Shown: one piece after another, positions 8,301 to 16,713 of the stretch
Numbering within the stretch: position 1 is the first letter of the stretch
Layout: every line of letters starts with the position of its first letter
Origin: Lachnospiraceae bacterium
GTDB taxonomy: Bacteria > Bacillota > Clostridia > Lachnospirales > Lachnospiraceae
DNA: 36,252 bases
Assembly: GCA_021199475.1 (NCBI GenBank)
Contig: JAJQHZ010000105.1
Span: forward strand, 1 to 36,252
Direction: 5' to 3'
Translations under genes and position numbers: made by a program
The notes under the pieces: generated by a model
Database searches by the model: none
What the model saw: the letters and a program-made list of their open reading frames with translations, nothing else
What the model was told of the DNA's origin: nothing

Positions 8301-9187
8301 TGCACTCTCACATCCCCTATAAAAAACAGCGCAACGGTCCCCGGGCCGGTATGGCTTCCGATCGTCGTGCCGATGTCATTGATCTGGACAGGCTCTGTCA
8401 GGTTCGGGAATGCGGCCTCTACCAGGTCCGCGACCGCGCGGGCGTCCTCGTAGCACGCGGAATGGCACATATAGCATTTCCCGCTGTAGCTCGTTCCGCC
8501 TTCGGCATGCTCCTTCATCCGCTCCACAATCTGGCGGATGACCGCGCGCTTCCCCCGGATCTTACTGCGCGGAATCAGCTTTCCCTCATCATCCACGTTC
8601 AAAAGCGGACAGATATTCAGCAGATTTCCAATGAAGCCGGAGGTCTTTGAGACGCGGCCTCCTTTGATGTAAAAGGTCAGGTCCGTTGAGAAGAACCAGT
8701 GATGGATGGTCAGGCGGTTTGCCAGCGCCCAGTCATAGAGCTCCTCCAGTGACGCACCGGCATCGCGCTTATCCGCGAGCAGCTCCATGAGCAGCCCGTA
8801 GCCCGAAGATGCGGCGAGAGAATCCACCACCAGAAGCTTCCGGTCCGGGAACTCCTCCAGAAGCATATCCCGCGCGATACAGGCCGAATTATAGGTGCCC
8901 GAAATGCCGCTGGACAGACTCGCGTGCAGAACATCCAGTCCCTGCTCCAGAAACGGGCGGAAATAGTTCAGGAACTCCTCCACATTCACCTGGGATGTCT
9001 TCGTCTCAGCTCCCTCCTGCATTTTCCGGTAAAATAGATCGAACGGCATCGACTGCCCCAGATCATCGAAGTATTCCTTCCCGTCCAGCGAATAATGCAT
9101 ACAGACATAATGAATATCCCGCCCGTCCAGATGCTCCTTCGTCAGATCAACCGTTGAGCAGCAGCTCAATACATAATTCTGCCTCAT
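8297..9187 (-). CDS. DegV family fatty-acid-binding protein
   Basis: DegV-fold protein, 296 aa. In Firmicutes these proteins (FakB) bind a fatty acid and present it to the kinase FakA for phosphorylation and phospholipid synthesis. Signatures are the early CSTVDL segment, KTSQVN (about 63-68), SSGISGTYNSA (about 90-100) and a C-terminal GTTIGSHTGPGTVAL. No FakA gene is in the window. The start at 9187 has AGGAGGAAGG just upstream; a longer frame to 9283 has no site. It is monocistronic with a near-consensus promoter at 9339-9367. Confidence 0.9.
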   Translation of the reverse strand: MRQNYVLSCCSTVDLTKEHLDGRDIHYVCMHYSLDGKEYFDDLGQSMPFDLFYRKMQEGAETKTSQVNVEEFLNYFRPFLEQGLDVLHASLSSGISGTYNSACIARDMLLEEFPDRKLLVVDSLAASSGYGLLMELLADKRDAGASLEELYDWALANRLTIHHWFFSTDLTFYIKGGRVSKTSGFIGNLLNICPLLNVDDEGKLIPRSKIRGKRAVIRQIVERMKEHAEGGTSYSGKCYMCHSACYEDARAVADLVEAAFPNLTEPVQINDIGTTIGSHTGPGTVALFFIGDVRVH

Positions 9188-9338
9188 AACCCTTCCTCCT
9201 TCAGCGATTCTGAAATCAGTTGTCGTTTCAATCATCCATGTGCATGAAAGCATCGCATGAACATATGCGGCCGCATCCATCACATGTCTTTTATTTCCTG
9301 TGAAGTGGTTTTAAAAACTACATCTTGAAGTTGTATTG

Positions 9339-9367
9339 ATTTTACGACCTGTATTCCCGTTTGTCAA
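9339..9367 (-). promoter_or_regulatory. degV-family gene promoter
   Basis: Minus strand TTGACA (9362-9367), 17 bp, TAAAAT (9339-9344). A partly palindromic stretch around CATCTTGAAG (about 9318-9335) lies just after the predicted start site and could be an operator. Confidence 0.65.
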
Positions 9368-9408
9368 GGGAATTCGTATAGGATCTGACCAACTCTGTGA
9401 GACTATTT

Positions 9409-9452
9409 TAGCCCAACATGCGAATATTGTCCACATATTGGGCTAATAAATT
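9409..9452 (-). terminator. Stem-loop downstream of the Rpn-family gene
   Basis: TTAGCCCAA and TTGGGCTAA form a perfect 9-bp stem with a loop of about 21 nt. It is followed on both strands by AT-rich sequence but no clean U tract, so termination is likely but not certain. Confidence 0.5.
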
Positions 9453-9477
9453 TTCATAATATTAAACGATTTATTTT

Positions 9478-10563
9478 TCACGCCTGCTGCAGCATCGCAG
9501 CTTCAATTTCATGTACTTTTCTCTCAGAAACTCCCAGATAAGAGGCAATTTTCTCCACAGACAGTTCCCCATCTCGAAGCATTCTCTCTATAATCGTTTC
9601 TAGCTCTCTCTCCGCTTTTTCCGTCGCTTCTTTCGTCACTTCTTTCGCCGCTTCTTTCGCCGCTATTCTCTTCTCACTCTCAATATGCGTCTTCAAAATC
9701 CGATCCTGGTCGTATAAATCCATCATCATCGTCACAACCTCCTGCTCTCTTGATTCGAGATATTCCCTCAAAACGCCCCGCTCCACACAAATCCTGATTG
9801 TCTCTGAAACCGCCTTGGGAGTCCTGTCATACAGCTGCACCTGCTCGTCATATACCTTCGTAAACTGTACATACTGCCCGATGATATCTTCGCCATCCAT
9901 CTTTTCCGGATGAACCGTTCCATAAATCATCTTTACCCTGACATCAATCGCACTCTTACGGTTCTTATAAAATTCTTCCTTCAGCGTGATTTCGTCTGGC
10001 CTGGTAACCCGGTCACCAACATAGAGTACATACAGTTCCGTCTCTGGCAGTTCCACCTTCTTGCTCCCATAGAGATCCGCTCCATTCTGATTCAGATAAT
10101 TCTGCATGGTCTGATCTATGTAAAACAGCGCACGCACAATAATATTCGATGTCCAGACCGACGATTGCTCCTCCACAAGAATCATCAGCTTATTATTTGC
10201 CAGAAACCCGACATCATTGTACTGCCCATTCACCAGAACATTATTGATGGTAACGTTTGTCAACGACTCCTCCGTAGCCTCGGTATCCTCCGGATGAAGC
10301 GCCTGATAAAGCTGCAGCAAGTACTTCTTATCTCGCAGCATATTCGTAAACACACTATCCTTCACCGTGCGTTTCACGCTCCTGGAGTCATCCCCGGCAC
10401 CGGGAGTATTTGTAAAATCCTGTAGCACTGAAACGCCTTTATTGTCGTCTCTCCGCCTGACGTTCTTACCCCTCCCACTGACGTACTGGTTCGTATTGTT
10501 ATTCCTGTTCTTACTCTTGCTGCTGTTCTTTTTGCGGTTCTGTCTGCTCTGTTTTTGTCGCAT
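9478..10563 (-). CDS. Rpn family recombination-promoting nuclease / PD-(D/E)XK transposase-like protein
   Basis: 361 aa. The nuclease core shows YNDVGF (D117) followed by ILVEEQSS (E131/E132, Q133), the D...E-x-Q pattern of the Rpn/PDDEXK_2 family (YhgA-like). Members are DNA nucleases linked to RecA-independent recombination and phage defence. The N-terminus is a basic Arg/Lys/Asn-rich tail. The C-terminus carries a helical run with repeated AAKEAAKE-type units and a predicted helix-turn-helix (LSVEKIASYLGVSERKVHEIE). The start at 10563 is fixed by GGAGGTG 6 nt upstream. It has its own promoter and sits alone, as is usual for Rpn genes. Confidence 0.85.
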   Translation of the reverse strand: MRQKQSRQNRKKNSSKSKNRNNNTNQYVSGRGKNVRRRDDNKGVSVLQDFTNTPGAGDDSRSVKRTVKDSVFTNMLRDKKYLLQLYQALHPEDTEATEESLTNVTINNVLVNGQYNDVGFLANNKLMILVEEQSSVWTSNIIVRALFYIDQTMQNYLNQNGADLYGSKKVELPETELYVLYVGDRVTRPDEITLKEEFYKNRKSAIDVRVKMIYGTVHPEKMDGEDIIGQYVQFTKVYDEQVQLYDRTPKAVSETIRICVERGVLREYLESREQEVVTMMMDLYDQDRILKTHIESEKRIAAKEAAKEVTKEATEKAERELETIIERMLRDGELSVEKIASYLGVSERKVHEIEAAMLQQA

Positions 10564-10636
10564 TCTTACACCTCCGTAAACTACCGATATTTTTTCTGGT
10601 AACTTCTCCATAGTTTATCTTTGGTGCAATAATTTT

Positions 10637-10665
10637 ATTATAATGGAAATAGCATAATCATGCAA
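10637..10665 (-). promoter_or_regulatory. Promoter of the Rpn-family gene
   Basis: Minus strand TTGCAT (10660-10665), 17 bp, TATAAT (10637-10642). Confidence 0.65.
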
Positions 10666-10693
10666 GTGCAAATTAAAATTTAAGAAAATTCAT

Positions 10694-11785
10694 CTATAAT
10701 TCCAGCCGCTTCCTGCGCTTCGGTGCCGGTTCATTTTTTCGCTGAAAATCCATTATCAGACTCTGAGAAAGCGGATCATTTCGCTGTACAGCGAAGGAAG
10801 ACAAGTCATCCAAAAGTTTTCCTGAATCCTTTGGACCAGCAAACCGCTCCAGATACCATTGTAATCCTTCTGTATCTTTCTTCTCCAGAAAATGCTTTCC
10901 AAACAGGAACAGGTGTGATTTTATATAATTCTCATAATTCGCTCTGGCTGCAGGCTCCAGCCGGTACGGAACACGCAGCCGCGCAAGCACTAGCTCCGTC
11001 AGCAAATTCTCGTTTTCCTGTGCCAGAGCATAGGGAAACAGAGTGTCATACAAAGCAAAGTCAAACCTTCTGTTCTGAAAGCAATTGCGGTAGCGAATGC
11101 CCGTACCATGGACATGAGTCTCCAGAATGCGGGCGGGGGTATTCTCCACCCCTTCTTCATAAAATTCCGGAAAAACCAGACGAGCGGTACATCCTTCATC
11201 CAGAGAGTCTGATCCCGGTCTATGTGCCTCCGATGCATTCACTTCTAATCGATTTGAACCCGTGTGTAAATCTCTCCCTAAATTTTTTCTGTTTTTTAGG
11301 ATAAACTCGACAGTCAACTCCTCCGGCAGCTCGTCAAGCACCTGCTTCAATCCGGTTCGCTCGTCCGGCTCCGCATTCAGGCAAATCTCTTTTACATGGC
11401 GGCATCCGTTAAATACGCCGCTCCCCCAGTCAATTAAATCGCCCGGAAATTCCAGTCGGCGCAAATGTCCGCAATTGTAAAAACAATACCGCCCGACACG
11501 CCGGAGCGTCGCAGGAAGGATGAGTTCTTCCAGTCTGTCGCCGCATGCTTCTGTTCTTTCATCACTCTCATAAGGAAACAGGCGCACCCTTCCATCCCGT
11601 ATCCCATCCGCCATCATTCTTGCATCCATGTGCGCGGAGAAGGCATACGGTGCAAGCTCCCGCACAGGCAGTCCGTCGATCTGTTCCGGAACTGCCACCT
11701 TTCCATCACGCGAAAAACAGCGCAGGATTACTGCGCCGTCTCCTTCTTTTACATATGCAAATGTCTGAAAATCCCACTGTTCCAT
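10694..11785 (-). CDS. Leucine-rich-repeat (LRR_5/BspA-type) protein
   Basis: 363 aa, no signal peptide, so probably cytoplasmic. Residues about 30-140 contain LRR_5-like units (VPEQIDGLPVRELAPYAF; LEELILPATLRRVGRYCFYNC; LRRLEFPGDLIDWGSGVFNGC). The C-terminal half is helical, with ankyrin-like character (ALAQENENLLTELVLARLRVP; EGLQWYLERF) and a very basic tail. No catalytic motif is seen; a protein-binding role is inferred. GAGGGGAG lies about 8 nt before the ATG. It begins 60 bp after the end of lysC on the same strand, so it may be read from the dap-lysC transcript. Confidence 0.6.
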   Translation of the reverse strand: MEQWDFQTFAYVKEGDGAVILRCFSRDGKVAVPEQIDGLPVRELAPYAFSAHMDARMMADGIRDGRVRLFPYESDERTEACGDRLEELILPATLRRVGRYCFYNCGHLRRLEFPGDLIDWGSGVFNGCRHVKEICLNAEPDERTGLKQVLDELPEELTVEFILKNRKNLGRDLHTGSNRLEVNASEAHRPGSDSLDEGCTARLVFPEFYEEGVENTPARILETHVHGTGIRYRNCFQNRRFDFALYDTLFPYALAQENENLLTELVLARLRVPYRLEPAARANYENYIKSHLFLFGKHFLEKKDTEGLQWYLERFAGPKDSGKLLDDLSSFAVQRNDPLSQSLIMDFQRKNEPAPKRRKRLEL

Positions 11786-11845
11786 AGCACGGCTCCCCTC
11801 TTCCTGTGCGCATCGCCTGCATGCTCTGGCAAAAAAGAAACAGCA

Positions 11846-13162
11846 TTACATATGTGTCAGCACAAAGATATCATAAATCGCGCGGATGGCTCGCTCGAAG
11901 TCGTCGTCTCTCACACCGATGATGATGTTCAGCTCGCTGGAGCCCTGATCGATCATTTTGACATTGATGTTCGCGTGAGCCAGCGCGGAAAAAATTCTGC
12001 CGGCGGTGCCGCGCATCGCGCGCATGCCGCGGCCGACGACCGCAATCAGCGCGAGGTCGGACTCCAGGTCAAGCATGTCCGGATTGACCGCGCGGTGAAG
12101 ACCGGAAATGACGCTCTGCTCTTTTTCCATAAACTCACTCTGATGAACAATTACTGAAAAGGTGTCAATACCGGACGGCACGTGCTCGAACGAAATGCCG
12201 TTCTCCTCAAATACCTGCAGCACCTTGCGGCCAAAGCCAATCTCCGAATTCATCTGATCCTTCTCAATGGTGACCGCGCAGAAGCCCTTTTTTCCGGCGA
12301 TGCCTGTGATGGTATAGGTCGGCTGACGGCAGGTGTTCTCGACAATCAGGGTACCCGGATCCTGCGGGCGGTTCGTGTTCCGGATGTTGACCGGAATGCC
12401 CTCTTTGCGAAGTGGGAAAATTGCGTCCGCATGCAGCACCGTCGCACCCATGTAGGAAAGCTCGCGCAGCTCGCGGTAGGTGATGGTCTCAATGGTCGCC
12501 GGATCATTCACAATTTTCGGATCGCAGAGCAAAAATCCGGAGACATCCGTCCAATTCTCGTAGAGATCTGCGTGTACCGCGCGGGCCACGATCGAGCCGG
12601 TAATATCCGAGCCGCCGCGGGAAAATGTCTTGATGCTCCCGTCCGGCATTGCCCCGTAAAAGCCCGGAATGACCGCTGTCTGCACGCCTTCCAGCCGCGC
12701 TTTCATGACATCGTTGGTCCGCTCCGGCTCAAAAACTCCATCCTCATCAAAGCAGACGACCTCTGCCGCATCTACGAATGGAAATCCAAGATAAGCCGAC
12801 ATGACCAGACCATTGAGGTATTCGCCGCGCGATGCCGCGTAGTCACTGCCCGCCTGCTCCTCAAACCGCTCTTTTATGGTCTCAAATTCTTCCGTCAGAT
12901 CCAGCTCCAGCCCAAGGCCATCAATAATTTCCTGATACCGTGCCGCGATTGCCGCGATTTTCTGGCTGATATCCTGTCTGCCCGCTGCATGATAGCAGTC
13001 ATAGAGCATATCCGTTACCTTCGTATCCCCGGAAAACCGTTTTCCCGGTGCTGACGGCACCACATACCTGCGTTCCTTCTCCGCATGAATAATTGCCCCG
13101 ACTTTGCGGAACTGTTCCGCACTCGCCAGAGAGCTGCCGCCAAACTTCACTACCTTTTTCAT
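11846..13162 (-). CDS. lysC: Aspartate kinase
   Basis: First enzyme of the aspartate family pathway, making aspartyl-4-phosphate for lysine, threonine and methionine. The product has 438 aa. The N-terminal kinase domain begins with KKVVKFGGSS, contains SGDTKVTDML, and has the FSRGGSDITG substrate/nucleotide segment. Two C-terminal ACT domains (about 300-438) are the usual site of amino-acid feedback. There is no fused homoserine dehydrogenase. The start at 13162 follows GGAGG by 9 nt; upstream codons in the same frame belong to the THR4 repeat. It is the last gene of a dapA-dapB-lysC cluster, although the 284-bp gap before it contains a weak promoter and THR4. Confidence 0.93.
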   Translation of the reverse strand: MKKVVKFGGSSLASAEQFRKVGAIIHAEKERRYVVPSAPGKRFSGDTKVTDMLYDCYHAAGRQDISQKIAAIAARYQEIIDGLGLELDLTEEFETIKERFEEQAGSDYAASRGEYLNGLVMSAYLGFPFVDAAEVVCFDEDGVFEPERTNDVMKARLEGVQTAVIPGFYGAMPDGSIKTFSRGGSDITGSIVARAVHADLYENWTDVSGFLLCDPKIVNDPATIETITYRELRELSYMGATVLHADAIFPLRKEGIPVNIRNTNRPQDPGTLIVENTCRQPTYTITGIAGKKGFCAVTIEKDQMNSEIGFGRKVLQVFEENGISFEHVPSGIDTFSVIVHQSEFMEKEQSVISGLHRAVNPDMLDLESDLALIAVVGRGMRAMRGTAGRIFSALAHANINVKMIDQGSSELNIIIGVRDDDFERAIRAIYDIFVLTHM

Positions 13163-13186
13163 TGTGAAACATCCTCCACTTCCTGT

Positions 13187-13293
13187 CCTGCATCGTTTAC
13201 GGTGCAGGACGCAGGCCATGTTCCGATTCACAAAGTGAATCGAGAACGGTACCGCGCCAATCGCGAAGCGATTTTTATTGCGCGGCTCTCCTT
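13187..13293 (-). repeat. THR4: two-hairpin repeat in the lysC leader
   Basis: Read on the minus strand: AAGGAGAG, outer stem CCGCGC/GCGCGG with a one-sided AATAAAA bulge and an inner ATCGC-TTC-GCGAT hairpin, linker TACCGTT, perfect hairpin CGATTCAC-TTT-GTGAATCG (13224-13242), then a third hairpin TCCTGCAC...GATGCAGGA. It is nearly identical to THR5 upstream of dapA. It ends about 25 nt before lysC. Confidence 0.8.
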
Positions 13294-13316
13294 ACTTCTC
13301 TTAATTCTGTCTTTCT

Positions 13317-13345
13317 GTCATAACCATAAGCATCCCACCGTACAA
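13317..13345 (-). promoter_or_regulatory. Weak candidate promoter for lysC
   Basis: Minus strand TTGTAC (13340-13345), 17 bp, TATGAC (13317-13322). The match is modest. No lysine riboswitch is visible here. The rest of 13294-13446 holds nothing I recognise. Confidence 0.35.
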
Positions 13346-13446
13346 CACACTCACAACCGGCATCTTGTTTCAACAGAACTTCCGGCCGCCGCAGAATGCA
13401 TCTCATTTGGAGAGGTACTTTCTCTTCTTTGCGCTGCTTATCATAC

Positions 13447-14205
13447 TTACAGCTGAATCACATCACTCATCCCATAATAGCCGGCCGGTTTTCCTGCTAA
13501 AAATGCCGCCGCCTGCACCGCGCCCTTCGCAAAAATACTTCTCGAATATGCGGTGTGTTTGAATTCAATTACCTCGTCGAGCCCCGCGAAAATAATCTCG
13601 TGCTCCCCAACAATCGTACCGCCACGCACCGCGCTGATACCGATTTCTGACTTGTCGCGGCGTTTTTTCTCCTGACTGCGGTCATACGTGTATTCATATG
13701 CGCCGTCCATCGCCTCGTTGATGCTGTCCGCCAGCGCAATTGCCGTGCCGCTCGGCGCATCCAGCTTGCGATTGTGATGCTTTTCCACAATCTCAATGTC
13801 AAACCCCGCCGGGGCAAGCACCTTCGCAGCTTCCTTGATCAATGCCTGCAAAAGATTGATGCCCATGGACATATTCGCAGACTTCAAAATAGCCACCTGT
13901 TTCGACGCAGCTGTAATCGCGTCCAGCTGTTCCTGTGAATAGCCCGTCGTGCAAAGCACCGCCGGAACCTGCTTTTCCACACAGTAAGCCAGCAGGCCGT
14001 CCAGAGCCTTCACAGATGAAAAATCAATCACCACGTCCGCTTCCACATCGCAGTCAGCCGGGGAAGCAAACACCGAGTAAGGGCGGTCGCCGGAATCATA
14101 CACGTCAAAACCGGCTACAATTTCCATGCCCTCCTGTTCCTCTACAATCTCGGTCACCACGCGCCCCATATGGCCGCAGCAGCCGCTCATTATGATTCTT
14201 ACCAT
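13447..14205 (-). CDS. dapB: 4-hydroxy-tetrahydrodipicolinate reductase
   Basis: Reduces hydroxytetrahydrodipicolinate with NAD(P)H in the lysine/diaminopimelate pathway. 252 aa, typical of Firmicutes DapB. The nucleotide-binding glycine motif is SGCCGHMGR (7-15). The signature EKHHNRKLDAPSGTA (141-155) contains the catalytic His143/His144 and Lys147. AGAGG precedes the ATG. It lies downstream of dapA on the same strand, separated by 233 bp that contain a 49-bp tandem repeat. Confidence 0.95.
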   Translation of the reverse strand: MVRIIMSGCCGHMGRVVTEIVEEQEGMEIVAGFDVYDSGDRPYSVFASPADCDVEADVVIDFSSVKALDGLLAYCVEKQVPAVLCTTGYSQEQLDAITAASKQVAILKSANMSMGINLLQALIKEAAKVLAPAGFDIEIVEKHHNRKLDAPSGTAIALADSINEAMDGAYEYTYDRSQEKKRRDKSEIGISAVRGGTIVGEHEIIFAGLDEVIEFKHTAYSRSIFAKGAVQAAAFLAGKPAGYYGMSDVIQL

Positions 14206-14265
14206 GATCGATACCTCTTAACCGTTATTTGTTTATTATTCTGCAACATATTGTTCAGGCAGACT

Positions 14266-14411
14266 CTGCTCATTTTTCTTCCGGCAGACTTCACACCGTT
14301 TTTCCCGGCAGACACTGCTCATTCTTCTTCCGGCGGACTTCACACCGTTTTTTCCGGCAGACGCTGCTCATTCTTCTTCCGGCGGACTTCACACCGTTTT
14401 CCCGGCAGACG
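14266..14411. repeat. 49-bp tandem repeat, three copies, between dapA and dapB
   Basis: Units start at 14266, 14315 and 14364 (49, 49 and 48 bp) and differ at only a few positions. Each begins CTGCTCATT on the plus strand and contains two CCGGC(A/G)GAC motifs about 25 bp apart. The spacing is uninterrupted and the flanks carry no cas genes, so it is not CRISPR. No open frame on the operon strand explains it. Confidence 0.85.
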
Positions 14412-14438
14412 CTTCCCGCTCTTCTCTCACTAGCCGGT

Positions 14439-15323
14439 TCAGAGCACTCCGTACTCCTTCATCGCCTTCTCGAGCCGTGCCGCGTTCGCTTCTTCCATCT
14501 CAAACAGCGGTGCGCGCAGAGGACCGACCTCCATGCCCATCAGGTTCAGCGCCTTTTTGACCGGGATCGGGTTCACCTCGCAGAAAAGCGCCTCGATCAG
14601 ATCAATCGCTTTCAGCTGAAGCTCGCAGCTCTTCTTTACATCGCCATTGAAAAATGCTTCCGTAATCTCGTGCGTCTGGCGCGGTGCGATGTTGGACAGA
14701 ACCGAAATCACACCGATGCCGCCAAGAGACATGATCGGCACAATCTCCGCATCGTTGCCGGAATACAGATCCACCTCGCCGCCCGCAAGGCTCATCAGCT
14801 TTGCGATCTGCTCGATGTTCGCGGACGCTTCCTTTACACCAACAATATTTTCCACATTCTTTACCAGCCATACTACCGTCTCCGGCAGAATGTTGCAGCC
14901 AGTACGGCTCGGCACATTGTAAAGGATGATCGGCAGTGAAACCGATGCCGCGATTTTCGAATAATGCTGCTTCAGGCCATTCTGCGTCGCCTTATTGTAA
15001 TACGGACTCACCAACAGCAGGCCGTCCACGCCCATTTTCTCTGCTTCCGTCGAAAGATAAATCGCGGTCTCCGTCGAATTCGACCCGGTGCCTGCGATGA
15101 CCGGAATGCGCTTCGCCGTCTTCTCCACCACATAGCGGATCACGTCAAGATGCTCCTCATGAGAAAGTGTGGAGGACTCACCGGTCGTACCGCATACGAT
15201 AATCGCATCTGTACCGCCCGCAATCTGCATCTCCACGAGCTCGCCCATCTTTTCATAATTAACCGTGCCGTCCTCGTGCATCGGTGTAACAATCGCGACT
15301 CCCGCTCCCTTAAAAATAGCCAT
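14439..15323 (-). CDS. dapA: 4-hydroxy-tetrahydrodipicolinate synthase
   Basis: Condenses pyruvate with aspartate semialdehyde, the first step committed to lysine/diaminopimelate. 294 aa. The Schiff-base lysine is K164 in VGVKEAS. Other catalytic residues are visible: T46/T47 in CGTTGES, Y135 in ILYNVPSRTG and R140. Start: GGAGG ends 6 nt before the ATG at 15323. An ATG at 15329 would abut the site directly and is less likely. Expression is very probably controlled by the lysine riboswitch at 15503-15671 upstream. Confidence 0.95.
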   Translation of the reverse strand: MAIFKGAGVAIVTPMHEDGTVNYEKMGELVEMQIAGGTDAIIVCGTTGESSTLSHEEHLDVIRYVVEKTAKRIPVIAGTGSNSTETAIYLSTEAEKMGVDGLLLVSPYYNKATQNGLKQHYSKIAASVSLPIILYNVPSRTGCNILPETVVWLVKNVENIVGVKEASANIEQIAKLMSLAGGEVDLYSGNDAEIVPIMSLGGIGVISVLSNIAPRQTHEITEAFFNGDVKKSCELQLKAIDLIEALFCEVNPIPVKKALNLMGMEVGPLRAPLFEMEEANAARLEKAMKEYGVL

Positions 15324-15343
15324 ATTCATCCTCCTTATCTTGT

Positions 15344-15444
15344 CCTGCATCGCTTTTTATGCAGGCAATGTTCCGATTCACAAAGTGAATCGAGAACGGT
15401 ACCGCGCATCGCCGAATGGCGTTTTTCCATGCGCGGCTCTCCTT
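15344..15444 (-). repeat. THR5: two-hairpin repeat in the dapA leader
   Basis: Same order as THR4: AAGGAGAG, outer stem CCGCGC/GCGCGG with an A-rich bulge (ATGGAAAAA) and inner CGCCATTCGGCG, linker TACCGTT, hairpin CGATTCAC-TTT-GTGAATCG, then hairpin CCTGCAT/ATGCAGG (15344-15366). It starts about 12 nt after the riboswitch terminator and ends about 20 nt before the dapA ATG. Confidence 0.8.
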
Positions 15445-15455
15445 CTATACACAGC

Positions 15456-15480
15456 AAAGGGACTGGCGAGCAGTCCCAAA
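15456..15480 (-). terminator. Terminator-like hairpin of the lysine riboswitch expression platform
   Basis: GGGACTG/CAGTCCC (15459-15465 with 15471-15477), 5-nt loop, extended by AAA/TTT pairs. The following U tract is short (TTTG), so termination strength is uncertain. Confidence 0.6.
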
Positions 15481-15502
15481 GAATTCGCATTTCATTCTTC
15501 AA

Positions 15503-15671
15503 GATAGCTCTCCATCGCCCCGGCGATGACAGTCATATGGTTCTTCACCATATGCCCAGAAAAGCAGTCTCAGGCGGCTGCCCTCCTTCGGCGTGTTTCC
15601 CTTTCCACAATCTTCCTCTGCGCCTGAACGCATCCGATTCTGTACTGATGAACCACGCAACCTCTATCTGT
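15503..15671 (-). ncRNA. Lysine riboswitch (L-box) upstream of dapA
   Basis: On the minus strand the L-box signatures occur in order: AGATAGAGGTTGCG (near 15655-15670), TCATCAGTA, GGAAAGGGAAACACGCCGAAGG (conserved GCCGAAG at 15586-15592), CTGGGC (15554-15559), ACTGTCAT (15526-15533), and a closing GGAGAGCTATC whose CTATC pairs with the first GATAG. The size of about 169 nt is typical. Binding of lysine is expected to favour the downstream hairpin at 15456-15480 and switch off dapA(-dapB-lysC). Confidence 0.88.
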
Positions 15672-15673
15672 CT

Positions 15674-15714
15674 GTAACAATCCAAAACAGCGGCCCGCCG
15701 TTCAGGATCGTTAC
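15674..15714 (-). other. Hairpin at the 5' end of the dapA leader
   Basis: GTAACGATCC and GGATTGTTAC pair over 10 bp, with an inner AACGGC/GCTGTT stem. It lies between the transcription start and the riboswitch aptamer, a few nt from the aptamer. It may protect the 5' end or stack on P1. Confidence 0.5.
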
Positions 15715-15732
15715 GCCTATATTTATTTTCCA

Positions 15733-15761
15733 ACTATAACACTCGCCAAATGGAATGTCAA
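15733..15761 (-). promoter_or_regulatory. dapA operon promoter
   Basis: Minus strand TTGACA (15756-15761), 17 bp, TATAGT (15733-15738). The predicted start near 15726 gives a riboswitch-containing leader of about 400 nt. Confidence 0.8.
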
Positions 15762-15855
15762 TGCTGTTGCTAATTGTTTTTCTAAAATGAACTTTCCTTT
15801 TTTGCAGAAAAGCTTTCCCTTCTCCGGGAGAACAGGCTGCCACAGGAGTAATTTA

Positions 15856-16713
15856 TCAATCCTTGACGCTTAAAATCTGCAGAGCCGCATACGCCGCCTC
15901 CAGATAAGGGTTCTCAGCCTGCGCGAACGCGCCCGCCTCGGTGAGCTCGGACAGCTTCGGATCAATTGGCATTTTCCCGGCGACCAGAATCCCCATCTCC
16001 TTTGCCACTTCTTCAATCCGGCTTTCGCCAAATACCGGGATTTTCTTTCCGCAATCCGGGCAGATGAGATAACTGTAATTCTCGATCAGACCAAGCACCG
16101 GGATGTGCATCGCTTCCGCCATATTGAAAGCTTTTTTCACGATCATCTTCACCAGATCCTGCGGCGTGGTCACGACAAAAATGCCATCGACAGGAAGTGA
16201 CTGAAATACAGTCAGCGGAACGTCACCGGTTCCGGGCGGCATATCCACGAGCAGGTAATCCAGCTCGCCCCAGATGACGTCGTGCCAGAACTGCTTCACC
16301 AGCCCGGCCAGAATCGGTCCGCGCCAGATCACGGGGTCCTCCGGATTGGAGAGCAGAAGGTTGATGGAAATCACCTTGATGTCATTGTCCGTCAGCCGCG
16401 GATAGATGCCCGAATCGTCCGCCTCGGCCAGGCCGGTCATCCCGTACATTCTCGGAATCGACGGTCCCGTAATATCCGCATCCATAATCCCGACGCGATA
16501 GCCCTTCGACGCCAGCAGATTCGCAAGCGAAGCAGTCACCATAGATTTGCCGACGCCGCCCTTTCCGCTCACGACACCGATCACGTGCTTCACATCCGAA
16601 TACGCGTTCATCTCCTCCTGCATGCTCTCCGGCTGCCCTCCATTCGCGCTCGGGCATCCCTCACAGCTTTCTCTGTCGCAGCTGGCTGCGCTGCTGCATG
16701 TTGAATCTGCCAT
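15856..16713 (-). CDS. Mrp/NBP35 family P-loop ATPase, iron-sulfur carrier
   Basis: Cytosolic ATPase (ApbC/Mrp/Nbp35 class) that holds and transfers Fe-S clusters. 285 aa. The deviant Walker A is GKGGVGKS at residues 50-57. The carboxy-terminal CPDC (about 232-235, in LICPDCGKK) is the bridging cluster site of Mrp proteins. The N-terminal Cys-rich stretch with CDRESCEGC (12-20) resembles the extra ferredoxin-like site of Nbp35. The start at 16713 is 9 nt after GGAGG; codons further upstream include that site. It is monocistronic with a strong promoter at 16859-16887. Confidence 0.9.
   Translation of the reverse strand: MADSTCSSAASCDRESCEGCPSANGGQPESMQEEMNAYSDVKHVIGVVSGKGGVGKSMVTASLANLLASKGYRVGIMDADITGPSIPRMYGMTGLAEADDSGIYPRLTDNDIKVISINLLLSNPEDPVIWRGPILAGLVKQFWHDVIWGELDYLLVDMPPGTGDVPLTVFQSLPVDGIFVVTTPQDLVKMIVKKAFNMAEAMHIPVLGLIENYSYLICPDCGKKIPVFGESRIEEVAKEMGILVAGKMPIDPKLSELTEAGAFAQAENPYLEAAYAALQILSVKD

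Noticed and set aside
13220-13293. T-box-like sequence on the plus strand (GGTACCGCG followed by CGCGGCTCTCC), also at 15390-15444 and 25875-25929
   Set aside because: No plus-strand gene follows any of these sites, there is no stem I/specifier region, and the T-box UGGN is CGGN. It is the reverse strand of the THR outer stem.
14266-14411. Possible CRISPR array
   Set aside because: Units are directly adjacent tandem repeats without unique spacers, and no cas genes are present; the Cas2-like gene at 25179 belongs to the VapD type and is 11 kb away.
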